Positions 40,798 to 51,000 of a stretch of DNA of 64,000 nucleotides are shown piece by piece. Within the stretch, counting starts at the first letter, position 1. Each line of letters begins with the position of its first letter. Source of the stretch: JACKFB01 sp041389525 (GTDB lineage Bacteria; Myxococcota_A; UBA9042; PHBI01; JACKFB01); contig JAWKRR010000015.1 in the NCBI GenBank assembly GCA_041389525.1, positions 1 through 64,000 of the forward strand, in the 5' to 3' direction. Both the position numbers and the translations under genes were made by a program. The notes beneath the pieces are model-generated. The model saw only the letters and a program-made list of their open reading frames with translations, was not told the DNA's origin and made no database searches.

Positions 40798-41847
40798 CTA
40801 GAAGGTCTCGCTCGGGACGCCCGCGTCGTTCACCGACAGGGCGATCCCGTGCTGGGCGGCGGTGCCGACCTCGACGAAATAGAGCAGGTATTCGCTGCCG
40901 AATCGGAGGTTCGTGGCCTCGCGCTCGTCGGCCTTCTCGGCCACGACCGGGTTGAACACGAAGCGGCTCCACTGCGCCCCATCGAAGGAGGCAGCGAAGC
41001 CCAAGTCGGCGCGCTTCCCGGCGTAGCCTGCGTAGAAGAGGCGCAGCACCGTGCGGCCTGTGGCGGTGCGCGAGGCGCGGACCTCGGGTGAGCCGACGCC
41101 GCTCCGGTCCCAGCAAGGGTCCGCGGCACCGTCGGCGCCCAGGCAGTCGCTCCCGGCCTGCAGGATGAGGCCTTGGGGCGTCGCGCTGGCGCCGTCGATC
41201 TGGGCCCGCGCAATGCTCAGCGTCGCGCCCTCGGCCGCTGCGAGGGTCTCGTAGTAGAGCAGCAGGCGGCCATCGAAGCGCGCGATGCTTGGCGAATCCA
41301 CGCGCAGCTCGGTGCTGGGCTCGCGGGCGAGCAGCGGCGCGGGGTCGGCGACGAAGTCGATGCCGTCGTCGCTGCGCGCCAGGCCGATGCCGTCGCCGTC
41401 GCCGTAAGCGAAGGCCATGAGCCAGCCGTCGGGCGTCTGGATGACGCTTGGCGCGCCGACGCGGTCCAGCGCCCAGGCGCCGACGTCCTGGGGCAGCAGG
41501 ACCGGCTCCTGGGCGCCGAAGACCGCGCCGCTGGCGTCCGAGCTGCTGCGGGCGATGTAGGCGGCCCCCGTCGCGCGGTCGCGCACCTCGAAGAAGAGGA
41601 CGACGCGGTCGCCGTCCACGAGACCCGAGGGTTCGCGCAGCTCGGTGAGGTCGGCCTCGTCCGGCGCCAACACGTGGAGCACGGGGGTCTCTGCGTCGCC
41701 GAGATCTACGCGGACGTAGGGCGCGATCCCCCGGTTCGGCAGGTTGTAGCCGCCGCCGCCGCCGCCGCCGAGGCCGCCGCAGCCGATGAGGCCGCCCGCG
41801 AGCGCGCAGAGCGCAGTCACATGAGCCGTGGGAGGGAGTCGGGGCAT
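40798..41847 (-). CDS. Beta-propeller lipoprotein (GH43/GH32-like fold)
   Basis: 349 residues. ATG 41847 lies 1 bp past the upstream FadL stop. The lipoprotein signal ends GGLIGC (Cys23), followed by a Gly run. The body has repeated blades of the kind GDRVVLFFEVRDRATGAAYI, GAPSVIQTPDGWLMAFAYGD, VDSPSIARFDGRLLLYYETL, GVGSPEVRASRTATGRTVLR and YLLYFVEVGTA, resembling five-bladed glycosidase propellers. The acidic catalytic triad is not obvious, so it may be non-catalytic. It converges on the LTD lipoprotein gene with a 16 bp gap. Its coupling to two FadL-like barrels suggests an outer-membrane complex (inference). Confidence 0.75.
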   Translation of the reverse strand: MPRLPPTAHVTALCALAGGLIGCGGLGGGGGGGYNLPNRGIAPYVRVDLGDAETPVLHVLAPDEADLTELREPSGLVDGDRVVLFFEVRDRATGAAYIARSSSDASGAVFGAQEPVLLPQDVGAWALDRVGAPSVIQTPDGWLMAFAYGDGDGIGLARSDDGIDFVADPAPLLAREPSTELRVDSPSIARFDGRLLLYYETLAAAEGATLSIARAQIDGASATPQGLILQAGSDCLGADGAADPCWDRSGVGSPEVRASRTATGRTVLRLFYAGYAGKRADLGFAASFDGAQWSRFVFNPVVAEKADEREATNLRFGSEYLLYFVEVGTAAQHGIALSVNDAGVPSETF

Positions 41848-41848
41848 C

Positions 41849-43189
41849 TTAGAAGAGCAGCTTCAGGTTGGTGGAGCCGCCGATATAGCGCCCGCGCGCC
41901 ACGACGTCGCCAAGGGGGTCGGCGGGATCGTCCTTGTCGAACTCGCGCCGCTGCATCCACAGGAATTGCCCCGCGAAGTCGAGCTCGATGGGCTCGGGGA
42001 AGACCTTGGCCGTCCCCTTGAAGATCAGGCCGAGCCCCGCGGAGACGCCGTGCTTGTGGCTGTCGATATAGGCGGTGACCCCAGGCTGCGCGCGTGCGGG
42101 CGTGGGCTCGAAGAAGTAGCCGGCGCGCAGCTTGAGGGCGACGTGGCGCCCGTCGTGGGCCAGCACCTCCGCGCCCACGCGGGGCACGATGATGTCGTGG
42201 AAGTCGGGGGCGGCGATGCGCTCGGAGCCGGGGATGGTGAAGGGCAACTCGGGGATGTCGAGGTCGATGGCGACGCTGGCCGTCGGGGGCGGGAAGCGGC
42301 TCCACTGCACCCAGGAGACGTCGAGCTCGAGCAGCCAGCGCGGCGTGACCCAGGCGACGCCGAGGGTGAGCTGGCGCGGTGAGAAGAGGTTCTTGCTCAG
42401 GGAACGCAGCTTGAACGACGCGTCTTCGACCAGGGGCTCGCCGTCGATGACGATCTCGCCGCGCACCAGGATGTCCACGTCGAGCACGAGGGAGAACTGG
42501 TCGCGGAAGCTCAGGCCCAGGCGGAGGTTGTCGGTCGCGTGCCACAGCAGCCCCGCCGTGGGGTAGCGCACCGCGACGAGGTTCTCTTCGACCGAGCTGA
42601 GGAGCACGGTCTTGTCGCTGTCGAGCAGGTCGACGGAGCCGGTGATGTCGAGGGCGCCGCGAGCGTTGGAGAGGAAGGTGATGCCGGCGCCCACGAAGAG
42701 GCCTTTGACGATCTCGACGGCGAGGCTCGACGAGAGCACGAGGCGCTGCGGGCGATTGTCGTAGAGCACGAAGCGGGCCTGGCTCTGCGGCAGCGCGCGC
42801 ACGCGGGTGATCTGGCGGTCGGGCAGGAAGAGGCCGATCGAGAAGGCCACGCGGTGACGAAAGAGCTCGCCAGGCAGCACGAAGCCGCCCTGAAAGCCGC
42901 GGTGCTCGTCCACGCCCAGGTCAGCGCCGTTGAGCGTGAGCTTGGGCTTCATGAAGACGTAGCCCAGCTCGAAGCGGAGCCCCTTGGCGGCGGCGAGGGC
43001 GGCGGGGTTGTAGTAGTTGGCTGAGAAGTCGTCGACGGTGGCCGTGGTGGCGCTGCCCATGGCCATGCTGCGCGAGCCGAAACCGAACGCGTCGAGCGGG
43101 TTGGCCCCCGCGGGTGGTGCGGCGGCGAGGGCGCAGAGGCCGAGCGCGAGCGCGAGGCGAAGGGCGAGCGGGGTTGGGGCGGGCTTCAT
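41849..43189 (-). CDS. FadL/OmpP1-family outer-membrane transporter (second copy)
   Basis: 446 residues from ATG 43189, overlapping the upstream FadL stop (ATGA). The frame extends upstream but only within the other gene. The signal peptide is cut near PPAGA (about 29). The FadL hallmark follows: NPLDAFGFGSRSMAMGSA, then NYYNPAALA, then barrel strands, ending in TNLKLLF with a C-terminal Phe. FadL proteins move hydrophobic compounds laterally through the outer membrane. The paralogue upstream (43186-44457) is clearly related but divergent. The downstream propeller lipoprotein is 1 bp away. The substrate (fatty acid, alkane or aromatic) cannot be inferred. Confidence 0.88.
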   Translation of the reverse strand: MKPAPTPLALRLALALGLCALAAAPPAGANPLDAFGFGSRSMAMGSATTATVDDFSANYYNPAALAAAKGLRFELGYVFMKPKLTLNGADLGVDEHRGFQGGFVLPGELFRHRVAFSIGLFLPDRQITRVRALPQSQARFVLYDNRPQRLVLSSSLAVEIVKGLFVGAGITFLSNARGALDITGSVDLLDSDKTVLLSSVEENLVAVRYPTAGLLWHATDNLRLGLSFRDQFSLVLDVDILVRGEIVIDGEPLVEDASFKLRSLSKNLFSPRQLTLGVAWVTPRWLLELDVSWVQWSRFPPPTASVAIDLDIPELPFTIPGSERIAAPDFHDIIVPRVGAEVLAHDGRHVALKLRAGYFFEPTPARAQPGVTAYIDSHKHGVSAGLGLIFKGTAKVFPEPIELDFAGQFLWMQRREFDKDDPADPLGDVVARGRYIGGSTNLKLLF

Positions 43190-44457
43190 AGCTCCGCCCC
43201 CAGCTCGAGCGCCCAGAGCACGACGTCGCCGCCGTGGCGGATGCTCGGGAAGCCAGGGTTGGACTGGGGATCGTCCACCAGGGCCGGGTCTTTGGTGTCG
43301 GTGCGCTCGCGCAGCACATGCCACTGCGCCGCGACGTCGAGCCGCAGCCCGCGCCACCGCACGCCCACGCCCGCGCCCAGGATCGCCCTGTCGTTGTCGA
43401 GGTAATTGTGTAGCCCGGTCTGCTCGGGGACGGGCGACGGCTCCCAGGCGACCCCGAGGCGCGGGAGCAGCTCCCAGGCGCCGACCTTGGCCTTCGCCTC
43501 CAGACCCAGCCGCCACACGACGGTGTCGCGAAACGCGGGGACCGGCTGGTCTGGATAGTCCTCGGGCACGGCGGTGTAGACGATGGGGTTGCGGAAGGTG
43601 CTCCAGCGCTTGGTGGCGACGTTGGCGGCGACCAGCAGCCACGGGCGCGGGCGCAACGCGAGCTCGATGGCGAGCTGGGCCGGATCAAACTGGGCGGTGC
43701 CGCGTATATCCAGGGTCGGGACGGGCAGGGGGACCGTGTCGCCAAGGTCAGCGGTCACCGGGAAGTCGAAGTCGGCCCGCGACTCGGCCCGCCACGTGAG
43801 CGCCAGCGCCAGCCAATCCGTGGGCTGCGCCTGCATGCCGACGACCAGCGAGTACGAGGCGATGACGACGTCGCGGACGCTGGAACCCAGGCGGCCGCCC
43901 TGACCGGGCGCCACCTCGACGCCGCCCTTGAGCCCCGCGAGCGTGAGCACGCCGATGCCCAGGCTCAGGCGGTCGTGGGGGCGAAAGGCGAGGGCGGTCT
44001 GGATGCTGACGGTCTGCGCGCGGTTGGCCAGGACGACGAAGTCGGTGTCGCCTGGCCGTCGCAGATCGGCGATGAGCACGGAGTTCTGCGGGATGACCAG
44101 GCCCATGCCCAGGGCGATACGGCGGTCGATCCAGCCGCGCAGGGGCAGCGGCATGGCCAATCCGAGCAGGAGCGCCGGCGCGCGGCGTGCCTCGTGGCGG
44201 CTGCCGTTCGCGTCGAGGCGGAAGTAGCCCTCCTGGAGGCCGAGGGCGAACGAGGGGCGCCGCTCGAGGGCGAGGCCGGCGGGGTTGTAGTAGACCGACG
44301 CGTGGCCGCTGGTCGACGAGAGCGCCGCCCCCGACATGGCGATGCCGCGCGCGCCGTAGCCGAAGAGGTCGACGGTGCTCGCGGACGCGGGCGGCCCGAG
44401 CCAGGCTAGGGCCAGCCCCGCGAGGATCAGCCGGATTCCGTGGCGGACGCTGGGCAA
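43186..44457 (-). CDS. FadL/OmpP1-family outer-membrane transporter (first copy)
   Basis: 423 residues. No ATG or GTG is available upstream before the sequence ceases to look protein-like, so a TTG at 44457 is used; it directly begins a good signal peptide (MPSVRHGIRLILAGLALAWL, cut after ASA). The FadL features are STVDLFGYGARGIAMSGAAL and VYYNPAGLALERRPSFALG, then long amphipathic strands, RDTVVWRLGLEAKAKV, and GAGVGVRWRGLRLDVAAQW. It overlaps the second FadL gene by 4 bp. Start codon uncertain; the protein itself is convincing. Confidence 0.82.
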   Translation of the reverse strand: MPSVRHGIRLILAGLALAWLGPPASASTVDLFGYGARGIAMSGAALSSTSGHASVYYNPAGLALERRPSFALGLQEGYFRLDANGSRHEARRAPALLLGLAMPLPLRGWIDRRIALGMGLVIPQNSVLIADLRRPGDTDFVVLANRAQTVSIQTALAFRPHDRLSLGIGVLTLAGLKGGVEVAPGQGGRLGSSVRDVVIASYSLVVGMQAQPTDWLALALTWRAESRADFDFPVTADLGDTVPLPVPTLDIRGTAQFDPAQLAIELALRPRPWLLVAANVATKRWSTFRNPIVYTAVPEDYPDQPVPAFRDTVVWRLGLEAKAKVGAWELLPRLGVAWEPSPVPEQTGLHNYLDNDRAILGAGVGVRWRGLRLDVAAQWHVLRERTDTKDPALVDDPQSNPGFPSIRHGGDVVLWALELGAEL

Positions 44458-44682
44458 GGCGCGATCCGTGTGGCGTGAGGAGAGCGTCGATGGCGGATAC
44501 CCCGCTTGATACCGCCGAACGTGGCCCGAGCGCTACCCGACCGCGCGGGAATTCCACGGCGCTGCGCGACCGCCCCGAGTGGTCGGCGCGCGTGCAATTG
44601 GAGCGGCGCCGGCTGCCGCGGTCGGCTATACTCCGACGCCCCGCCGCGGCCCGCCCCGCCTCGGCCCTGCCTGGAGGACTCG

Positions 44683-46026
44683 ATGGTCCGTCGCATCTCC
44701 CCGCTCTCTCTCTGCGTGCTCGCCGCGGTCGCGCTGTCCTTCTCAGCCTGTGGCTCCGAGATCGACGCCACCGCCGAGGTCAGCGGCGACATCAGCGCCG
44801 ACGGTGTCGGCGACGTCGGCTCCGACCTCACGCCTGAAGAGGTGGACGACGCCGGCCCGGACGACAGCGGTCCTGACGAGGGCGATATCAAGGTCCCTCT
44901 CGAGCGCATCTGCCCGCCGAACGTGACGGGTTGCTTCAATGGGACGCTGCTGGTCTGCAACAAGGCCGGCTTGGCGTTCGACCGCCGCCCCTGTGAGGCC
45001 GGCACGATCTGCTTCGATGGGGCTTGTGTGCAGTGCGGTGTGGACGCCGACTGCGACCCCACGGAGCGCTGCACCGACAACGTCTGCGCGGTGCCGGAGC
45101 TGCAGATCCTCACTGAGACCCTCGAGCCCGTGCTGCAGGGGACGGCCTTCGTCCAGACCCTCCAGGCCATCGGTGGCGTCCCGCCCTACGCATGGCGCAT
45201 CGATGAGGGCGCCTTGCCCGCGGGCGTGACCCTGAGCGCGGCCGGGCTGCTCGGCGGCTTCTCCGAGGCCGTCGGCGAGTTCCCCTTCTTCGCCTCGGTC
45301 GAGGACGTCCAGGGCGAGGTGCGCACGGTGGCCCTGACCCTCCAAGTCGTCCAGCACGGCCTGACGATCAAGACGGTCTCGCCGCTGCCCCAGGCGAAGG
45401 CCGGCGAGCCCTACACGGTGCAGATGGAGGCCCTCGGCGGGACCAGCCCCCTCTTCTGGGGGATCGCCGCCGGCGCGCTGCCCGCCGGCCTCACCCTCGG
45501 CGCGTCCGGCGCTATCACGGGCTCGCCCGCGGACAGCGGCACCTACGACTTCACGGTCAAGGTCTTCGACAACGCCAGCCCGCCCTTGGTGGCGCAGAAG
45601 GACTTCAAGCTGACGGTGGTCATCGCGCCGCTCGAGATCATCGGCGACAACGTGGTCGACCTCTTCGTGACCAAGCTCATCGTGCTGCCGCTCATCATCG
45701 TCGTCGGCGGCGTCCCGGTCCCCTACAACGGCCAGCTCCAGGCCAAGGGCGGCAAGAAGCCGCACCACTGGAAGGAGGCGCCGCTCGCCGACCTCGTGAA
45801 GGGGCTGGTCCCCAACGGCGGCCTCCCGCCGGGGCTCACCATCAGCGACAGCGGCAAGATCTCGGGCGCCGTCACCGACCCCTCCCTCGCGGTGTCGCTG
45901 ACCATCCCGTTCACGCAGATCGCACTCTCAGGCTTCATCTTCACGGCGCGCGTGGAGGACGACCAGACGGTCCCCTTCCACGCCGAGGCCCTCTACATCA
46001 TCCCCACCGTGCCCATCGGCTTCTGA
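44683..46026 (+). CDS. Lipoprotein with putative-Ig/cadherin-like (He_PIG) repeats
   Basis: 447 residues from ATG 44683 behind GGAGGA; a possible -10 TATACT lies at 44627-44632. The lipoprotein signal ends SFSAC (Cys23) and is followed by an Asp/Gly linker. Residues about 75-130 are a Cys-rich module (CPPNVTGCFNGTLLVC, ECxxG-like). Three He_PIG-type beta domains follow, recognisable by GGVPPYAWRIDEGALPAGVT, GGTSPLFWGIAAGALPAGLT and GGLPPGLTISDSGKISG, the last with a hydrophobic insert (LFVTKLIVLPLIIVV). Such domains mediate adhesion or carbohydrate contact. It converges on the OmpA-family gene with a 10 bp gap. Confidence 0.85.
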   Translation: MVRRISPLSLCVLAAVALSFSACGSEIDATAEVSGDISADGVGDVGSDLTPEEVDDAGPDDSGPDEGDIKVPLERICPPNVTGCFNGTLLVCNKAGLAFDRRPCEAGTICFDGACVQCGVDADCDPTERCTDNVCAVPELQILTETLEPVLQGTAFVQTLQAIGGVPPYAWRIDEGALPAGVTLSAAGLLGGFSEAVGEFPFFASVEDVQGEVRTVALTLQVVQHGLTIKTVSPLPQAKAGEPYTVQMEALGGTSPLFWGIAAGALPAGLTLGASGAITGSPADSGTYDFTVKVFDNASPPLVAQKDFKLTVVIAPLEIIGDNVVDLFVTKLIVLPLIIVVGGVPVPYNGQLQAKGGKKPHHWKEAPLADLVKGLVPNGGLPPGLTISDSGKISGAVTDPSLAVSLTIPFTQIALSGFIFTARVEDDQTVPFHAEALYIIPTVPIGF

Positions 46027-46036
46027 GCCGACGCGC

Positions 46037-47092
46037 TCACAGTCCCTGCCAAGCGCCCCTCGGGACCGACGGCCCCGAGGGCGGCTGGCTCGCCAGGATG
46101 TAGATGGCCCGCCGATTCGCGGCTTCGGGCGTCTCGTCCGGGGTCGGCTTCGCCAGCACGTCCTCCCCGAAGCCCTGATACAGGATCGGCGAGCTCAGCC
46201 CGTGGCTGCGAAACCACGCCGCGATCGCGTGGGCGCGCCGCGTGGACAGGCCCTGGTTGGCGCTGCGGTTTCCCACGGTGTCCGTGTAGCCACCCACGTA
46301 CAGACGCAGCGACAGCAGCGTCCCGTGCTTCGCCAGCGCCTCGCGGATCAGCCCCAGCGTCGCCTGGAGCTTCGGCTCCTCGGACGCGCGGATCGCGTGG
46401 CTGCCGGTCTCGAACTCCACCTCATCGTGCGGGATCTCGATGTGGAATGGCGTGATCCGCATCCCCGTCCAGAACCCGGCGATGTCGGTCACCTTCAGGT
46501 CCATCGCCAGGACCTCGCCAGCGACTGCGTCCCAGGTCAGCCGCAGCGCGGTCCCGGGCGGCTCGCCGCTGTAGCGCACCGAGGTCGTCCCAAGGCGCCG
46601 CCCGTGCTCGCCCAGCATGATTAGCTCAGCGCTCGCCGCGGGGTTGGTGAGGCGAAAGCTCAGCGTGCGACCGTCCAGATCCACGTCGCCGGCGTCGATC
46701 TGCATCTCGAGCTTCCCAACCCGAGTCGCGCTGAACTCGGTGGTAAAGCGCGACTCCTCGCCGTCGGCCCACTTCGCGACGAAGGCGGCCTCGTAGCCAA
46801 AGACGCCAACACCCTGCTGAAACGCCAGCGTCTTGGACTGCCCCGCGGCGATCGCCGACGCCTTCAGCCGCTGGACCTTCCCGTCCTCTTTGCGGGTCAG
46901 CGTCACCTCGATGGAGCGCAGCGCGTCGCGCGGGGTCACGGTGATAGCGGGCTTCTCCACCCCCTGCACCACCGCCTTCAGGCCAAGCCCCAGCCGCGAA
47001 TCCTCGGATTGCGCCAGCGCATGCGGCGCGAATCCCGCGAGCACGAGTCCCAAAGCCGCCGCCCACCACGAGCCAGGTCGCATTCTCAGCAC
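46037..47092 (-). CDS. OmpA-family peptidoglycan-binding protein
   Basis: 351 residues. GTG 47092 is favoured over ATG 47083 because GGAGGT lies 5 nt before it. The signal peptide is cut after PHALA (about 27). The N-terminal ~210 residues form beta-sandwich-like domains. The C-terminal OmpA/Pal domain (about 215-340) has YVGGYTDTVGN, STRRAHAIAAWFRSHGL, YQGFGEDVL and NRRAIYIL, the typical Asp and Arg for diaminopimelate binding of peptidoglycan. It sits at the downstream end of the minor-pilin operon, after a 146 bp gap, so co-transcription is possible but unproven. Confidence 0.88.
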   Translation of the reverse strand: MLRMRPGSWWAAALGLVLAGFAPHALAQSEDSRLGLGLKAVVQGVEKPAITVTPRDALRSIEVTLTRKEDGKVQRLKASAIAAGQSKTLAFQQGVGVFGYEAAFVAKWADGEESRFTTEFSATRVGKLEMQIDAGDVDLDGRTLSFRLTNPAASAELIMLGEHGRRLGTTSVRYSGEPPGTALRLTWDAVAGEVLAMDLKVTDIAGFWTGMRITPFHIEIPHDEVEFETGSHAIRASEEPKLQATLGLIREALAKHGTLLSLRLYVGGYTDTVGNRSANQGLSTRRAHAIAAWFRSHGLSSPILYQGFGEDVLAKPTPDETPEAANRRAIYILASQPPSGPSVPRGAWQGL

Positions 47093-47238
47093 GGTCTACC
47101 TCCACGAGTCGCGGCGATCTTGGCCACCGAGGCCGGACGATGCAACCGCCCCGACGCCGCGAGGATTCCGGCGGCGCGGCGTGGGCGACCGGTTCGCCGG
47201 GTCGGGCCGCGCTGCCCGGGGCCGGCCCTAGCCCCCGC

Positions 47239-48066
47239 TCAGTCCAGGAAACCGCGCCCTGGGTTCGCCTTGACGTACTCGTAGATCGCCTGCGACTGGT
47301 CCCGCCCACGCTTGGCGTCGACGGGTCGCTCCAGCGCGGCTCGCTTGAGGGCGACGGTGTCGGCCGCGGAGACGCCACCGCTCCCGCCGCGCGCCGAGGG
47401 CCTCTTGGTCGCGCCGGGCGTACCCTGGGCGTCCTCAAGCCGCTCGCCGTCCTTGCCGGGCCGCTCGCCCGCCGCCTGCGCCTCCGCGGTCGCGGGCGCT
47501 GCCTCACCCGTCGAGGCCTGCTCGGCCGCGATAAGCTGCAGCAGCGCGGGCTGCGCGAGCGGGGAGGGGACTCCCTTGTCGAAGCGCAACGTCCACCCGG
47601 GCCCCGGCCCCTGCACCGCGCGGATCAGCGCGTCGGCGGAGACGTCGGTCGCCTCGCGCAGCGTGCGCTCGGTGTGCCGGATATCCAGCGCGTCGGGTCG
47701 CTCCACAAGGCTGTGGCCGCGACTGCGGAAGTAGCGAACGATGCGCTCTTTGTTGGCGCTCACGTAGAAGACCGGCCCCTGCACGCCCTCGACCAAGCGC
47801 TCGGAGCCGACCGGTAGCTCGAAGCCGAGCTCGGAAGTCCCCGATCCGCGCAGGTTCCCGAACGCGTCGAGTCTGTGCTCGCGCGGATCCGCGGGCGTCG
47901 GAGCTGGGGCCGCCTCAGCCGCTGCCACGGTGGGCGCCTGCGACAGCGGCGCCTCGCTCGCGCCGCAACCCCACGCGCTGAGCGCCACAGACGCGGCCAG
48001 CCAGCGCGACGCCGCCGAAGGGGACCGCCGTGCGGGCCGCGCCGGGGTCGGTTCAGTAGAGGACAT
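47239..48066 (-). CDS. Lipoprotein downstream of pilY1
   Basis: 275 residues from ATG 48066, overlapping the pilY1 end by 14 bp. A long n-region precedes the lipobox LSAWGC (Cys34). Residues about 75-160 hold one compact domain (ELPVGSERLVEGVQGPVFYV, SANKERIVRYFRSRGHSLVE, RPDALDIRHTERTLREATDV) with an alternating alpha/beta pattern. The C-terminal third is Ala/Gly/Lys low complexity. No family recognised. Strict overlap with pilY1 argues for a pilus-linked role, for example tethering or PilY1 folding (inference). Confidence 0.75.
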   Translation of the reverse strand: MSSTEPTPARPARRSPSAASRWLAASVALSAWGCGASEAPLSQAPTVAAAEAAPAPTPADPREHRLDAFGNLRGSGTSELGFELPVGSERLVEGVQGPVFYVSANKERIVRYFRSRGHSLVERPDALDIRHTERTLREATDVSADALIRAVQGPGPGWTLRFDKGVPSPLAQPALLQLIAAEQASTGEAAPATAEAQAAGERPGKDGERLEDAQGTPGATKRPSARGGSGGVSAADTVALKRAALERPVDAKRGRDQSQAIYEYVKANPGRGFLD

Positions 48067-51000
48067 AGCCCCACGCGGAGGACTGCAGCATCTCGCCAGA
48101 CGCCGAGAGGGTGCGCGAGATCGAGTTGGCGCCGATCTGCGACGCGGTCACGTTGGGCGGCGTCATGTTCGCCGACCCGCCCGTGCCACGCGCGACGTTC
48201 ACGACCAACTCAAGGTCGCCGCGGACCACGCCACCGGGCGGGGTGGGCGAGCCAGCGGTCTGTCCGCCCGAGATGTCCGAGATGCAGGCAGGTCGCTCGA
48301 CCACCTGCACGCCGTAGGGGACCGCCTCGCCCGTGCTCACGTAAGCCACCGGGTCCTGTGTCAGCGGGTCGCCGTCCTCGTCGAGCGCGCCGATGGGCTG
48401 GGCGGGCGTGCCGTCATTCGCGACGAAGTCCAGCCCGTAGAGGCGCCCCGTCCCCTTCAGACACGCGTCGAGCGGGTCGAAGATGTACGAGGTGAAGTAG
48501 GCGACGCTGTTGAAGATCAAGGGCTCGCCGGTCGCTTTCTCCTCGGCAGCCAGGAGGTTGTACCAGCGCTCCTCGCCGACGATGCGTCCGCCCGTGCCCG
48601 CGACCTCCTGCACCGCGAAGAACCCGGACTTGACCGTGGCGCTGGTGCTGACGAAGTCGATGTCGCCGGTGCCGTACACCACGACGAGGTCTCCGCCGGC
48701 GTTTGCCAGGGCGACGGCGGGCCGGCCGAAGGCGGGCTGGCGCTCTTCCGGCGTGCTGGCGGCGAGGGGGCCGGAGGCGCCGTAGGGATCGTAGAAGAGC
48801 TCGAGCTTCCAATCGGCCTTCGCCGTGCTGTCCAGGTCCAGGCGCCACATGCGGCCACCGGCGTCACCGATGAACGCGCGTGTCGACACCACGCCGGGGG
48901 TGTCGGAGTAGACCGTCGGCGACCCGGTGAAGGCGCTGGTCAGCGTCGTGACATTGCCGGCCTCGTCGAAGACGGAGCCCGCGGCGTTGGAGAACTCGGC
49001 GAGCTTGGCCCCGGTGGCCAAGTTGACCACATACACCGCGCGGCCGGCCTCGGGATTCGAGGAGTCGTCGGGCGAATCGCCACCCGCGAGGATCGCGATG
49101 CCAAGCTCCTCGCCGCCCAAGAACACGGTGCCGAACGCCGGCCGCGAGGTGGTCAGGCCCAGCTTGCCGAAGTCGTTGTCAGCGCCCGCCGATGCGGTGC
49201 TGCACGTGCCCTCGAGGCAACGGCGGTTCTGATCGATCTCCCACATCACCTTCGGCCCCGCGAGGGGGTTGGTGACGTCGAGGGCGATGTACCCGCGGCC
49301 GCCGACTCCGTAGCCGGCCAGGAGCACCGAACGCCACTGAGCCGCCTCGACGTCGAGATCGGCCGTGACCGGATTGCCGCGCTGCATCAAGACGTCCCGC
49401 AGCGCGATCTGGCCGTCCATCAGGAAGTGGTAGCGGCCGACCAGCGAGTGCGCGTTCGAGATGAGATGCTGCGGCGCAATGGCCCACAGCTCCTTACCGA
49501 CGTCACCGTCGGCCTGGGAGGGCACAGCGGTGCACCCCGTGGCGGCGCTCAGCTGATGGTCGACGCGAAACGCGTGAATCAAGCCGTCGTGGGTTCCCGT
49601 GTAGAGCACGGTCGGGCGGCAGCGGGGCGCGTACTCGAAGCCCGTCTCCGTGAGGGGCGTCTCGACGTACTTGTTCCAGCTGCGAATCGGGAACTGGCCG
49701 ACCCGCGGCGCCTCCTGAATCACTGGCGTGGTGTGGGTGATCGCGCCCATGTGGTGCTCGTGGCGCATCGTGTCGTCGTCGGCGCGCACCAGCTTGATGA
49801 GCTGCCGCATGTACTCCTGCTGCACCGAGAAGTCGGTCGCCGATCCCAAGACCGCCGTCGAGAGCACCGGGTGGCCGGTGATGTCGAAGTAGGCCGGGTC
49901 CACCTGTGGCAGATCGCCGGACTGGGGAACGCCGAAGAGCTCCTCCATCTCGGCGCCGTCGAGCGGAATCGACGCCAGGGTGTTGTCCAGGGGCTTCACC
50001 TCGCCCTTCACGACGGCCAAGAGCTTGCGGGTGCTGTTGATCCGCGAGTTCAGCCGCGTGTGGATGCTGACGAGGTCGCGAGCGCAGCTTGAGCCGCGCG
50101 AGCTGACCGCCGCGCACTCCTCGTGGCACTGAAAGACCAGCTGCTCGAGGATGCCGTTGAGGTTGGTCGGCACGAACTTGTCGGCCTGAAATGCCGCGTT
50201 GAACTGGTACTGCAAGTCCACCGACGAGAGCGTCGCGTTGGTGTAGGCGATCTCCGTTCGGCTCTGCGTCTCCGGCTGAACCAGCGCGAGCACCTGCGCG
50301 AGGGCGAGCTGCAGCTCAGTCGCCGTGTTGGCGCGGTAAACGCCCGTAGCCGGTCCGCCCAGGTCGGGGTCGAGCTGGTCCAGTACGCTGGTGTCCGCGG
50401 CGGCGAGATTGAACCCGATGACGTAGACCTCGACAGGGGTCGGCGGCGTGTTCTTGACGTCGATGACCGCCTGCAAGGTCGTCGGGTAGCCGCCTTCGCC
50501 TTCACCCTGGCTGGCGCGACCGTCCGTGATCAGCACGACGGTGCGCGCGCGGCAGTTGGAGTAGGGGTCGCCGCTGCCGTCGTTCGGGTCGAAGGGGCGC
50601 ACCGATATGTCGTTCTGCAAGAAGTAGCGGGCGTCATCGAGCATCGGCGCCAGGGGCGTGCCCCAGTAGCCGATGGTCGTGTTCACCTCGTACTGCGCGT
50701 TCCGATTGACGTTTCGGATCGGTCCGAAGTCGTCGCTGATCGGCGGCGCGATGAGCTGGCCGCGGTTGTTCAGCGTGCGGTCGTCGTCATTGTAGAGCCA
50801 CGTGTTCGTCGCGTCGTCCCACTGGTTGGCGGTGTTGGGGTCGCCCCAGATCGCGTTGCGCGAGCCCAGGTTCAGCCCCAGAAAGCCCGTGGAGTCCGGC
50901 CCGTAGCTCCACATTCCGCTGGCGGCGACCGAGTTCGAGTCCAGGGAGTCGAAGGTCATGAACCCGAACTTGATGGTGTCGCGGAAGAGGTCGAAGACGC

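Noticed and set aside
47122..47145. Promoter TTGCAT with 18 bp spacer before the OmpA-family gene
   Set aside because: The -10 position reads AAGATC, only 2 of 6 matches.
47930..50092. 720-codon plus-strand open frame opposite pilY1
   Set aside because: Shadow frame without motifs; pilY1 on the other strand has vWA and propeller signatures.
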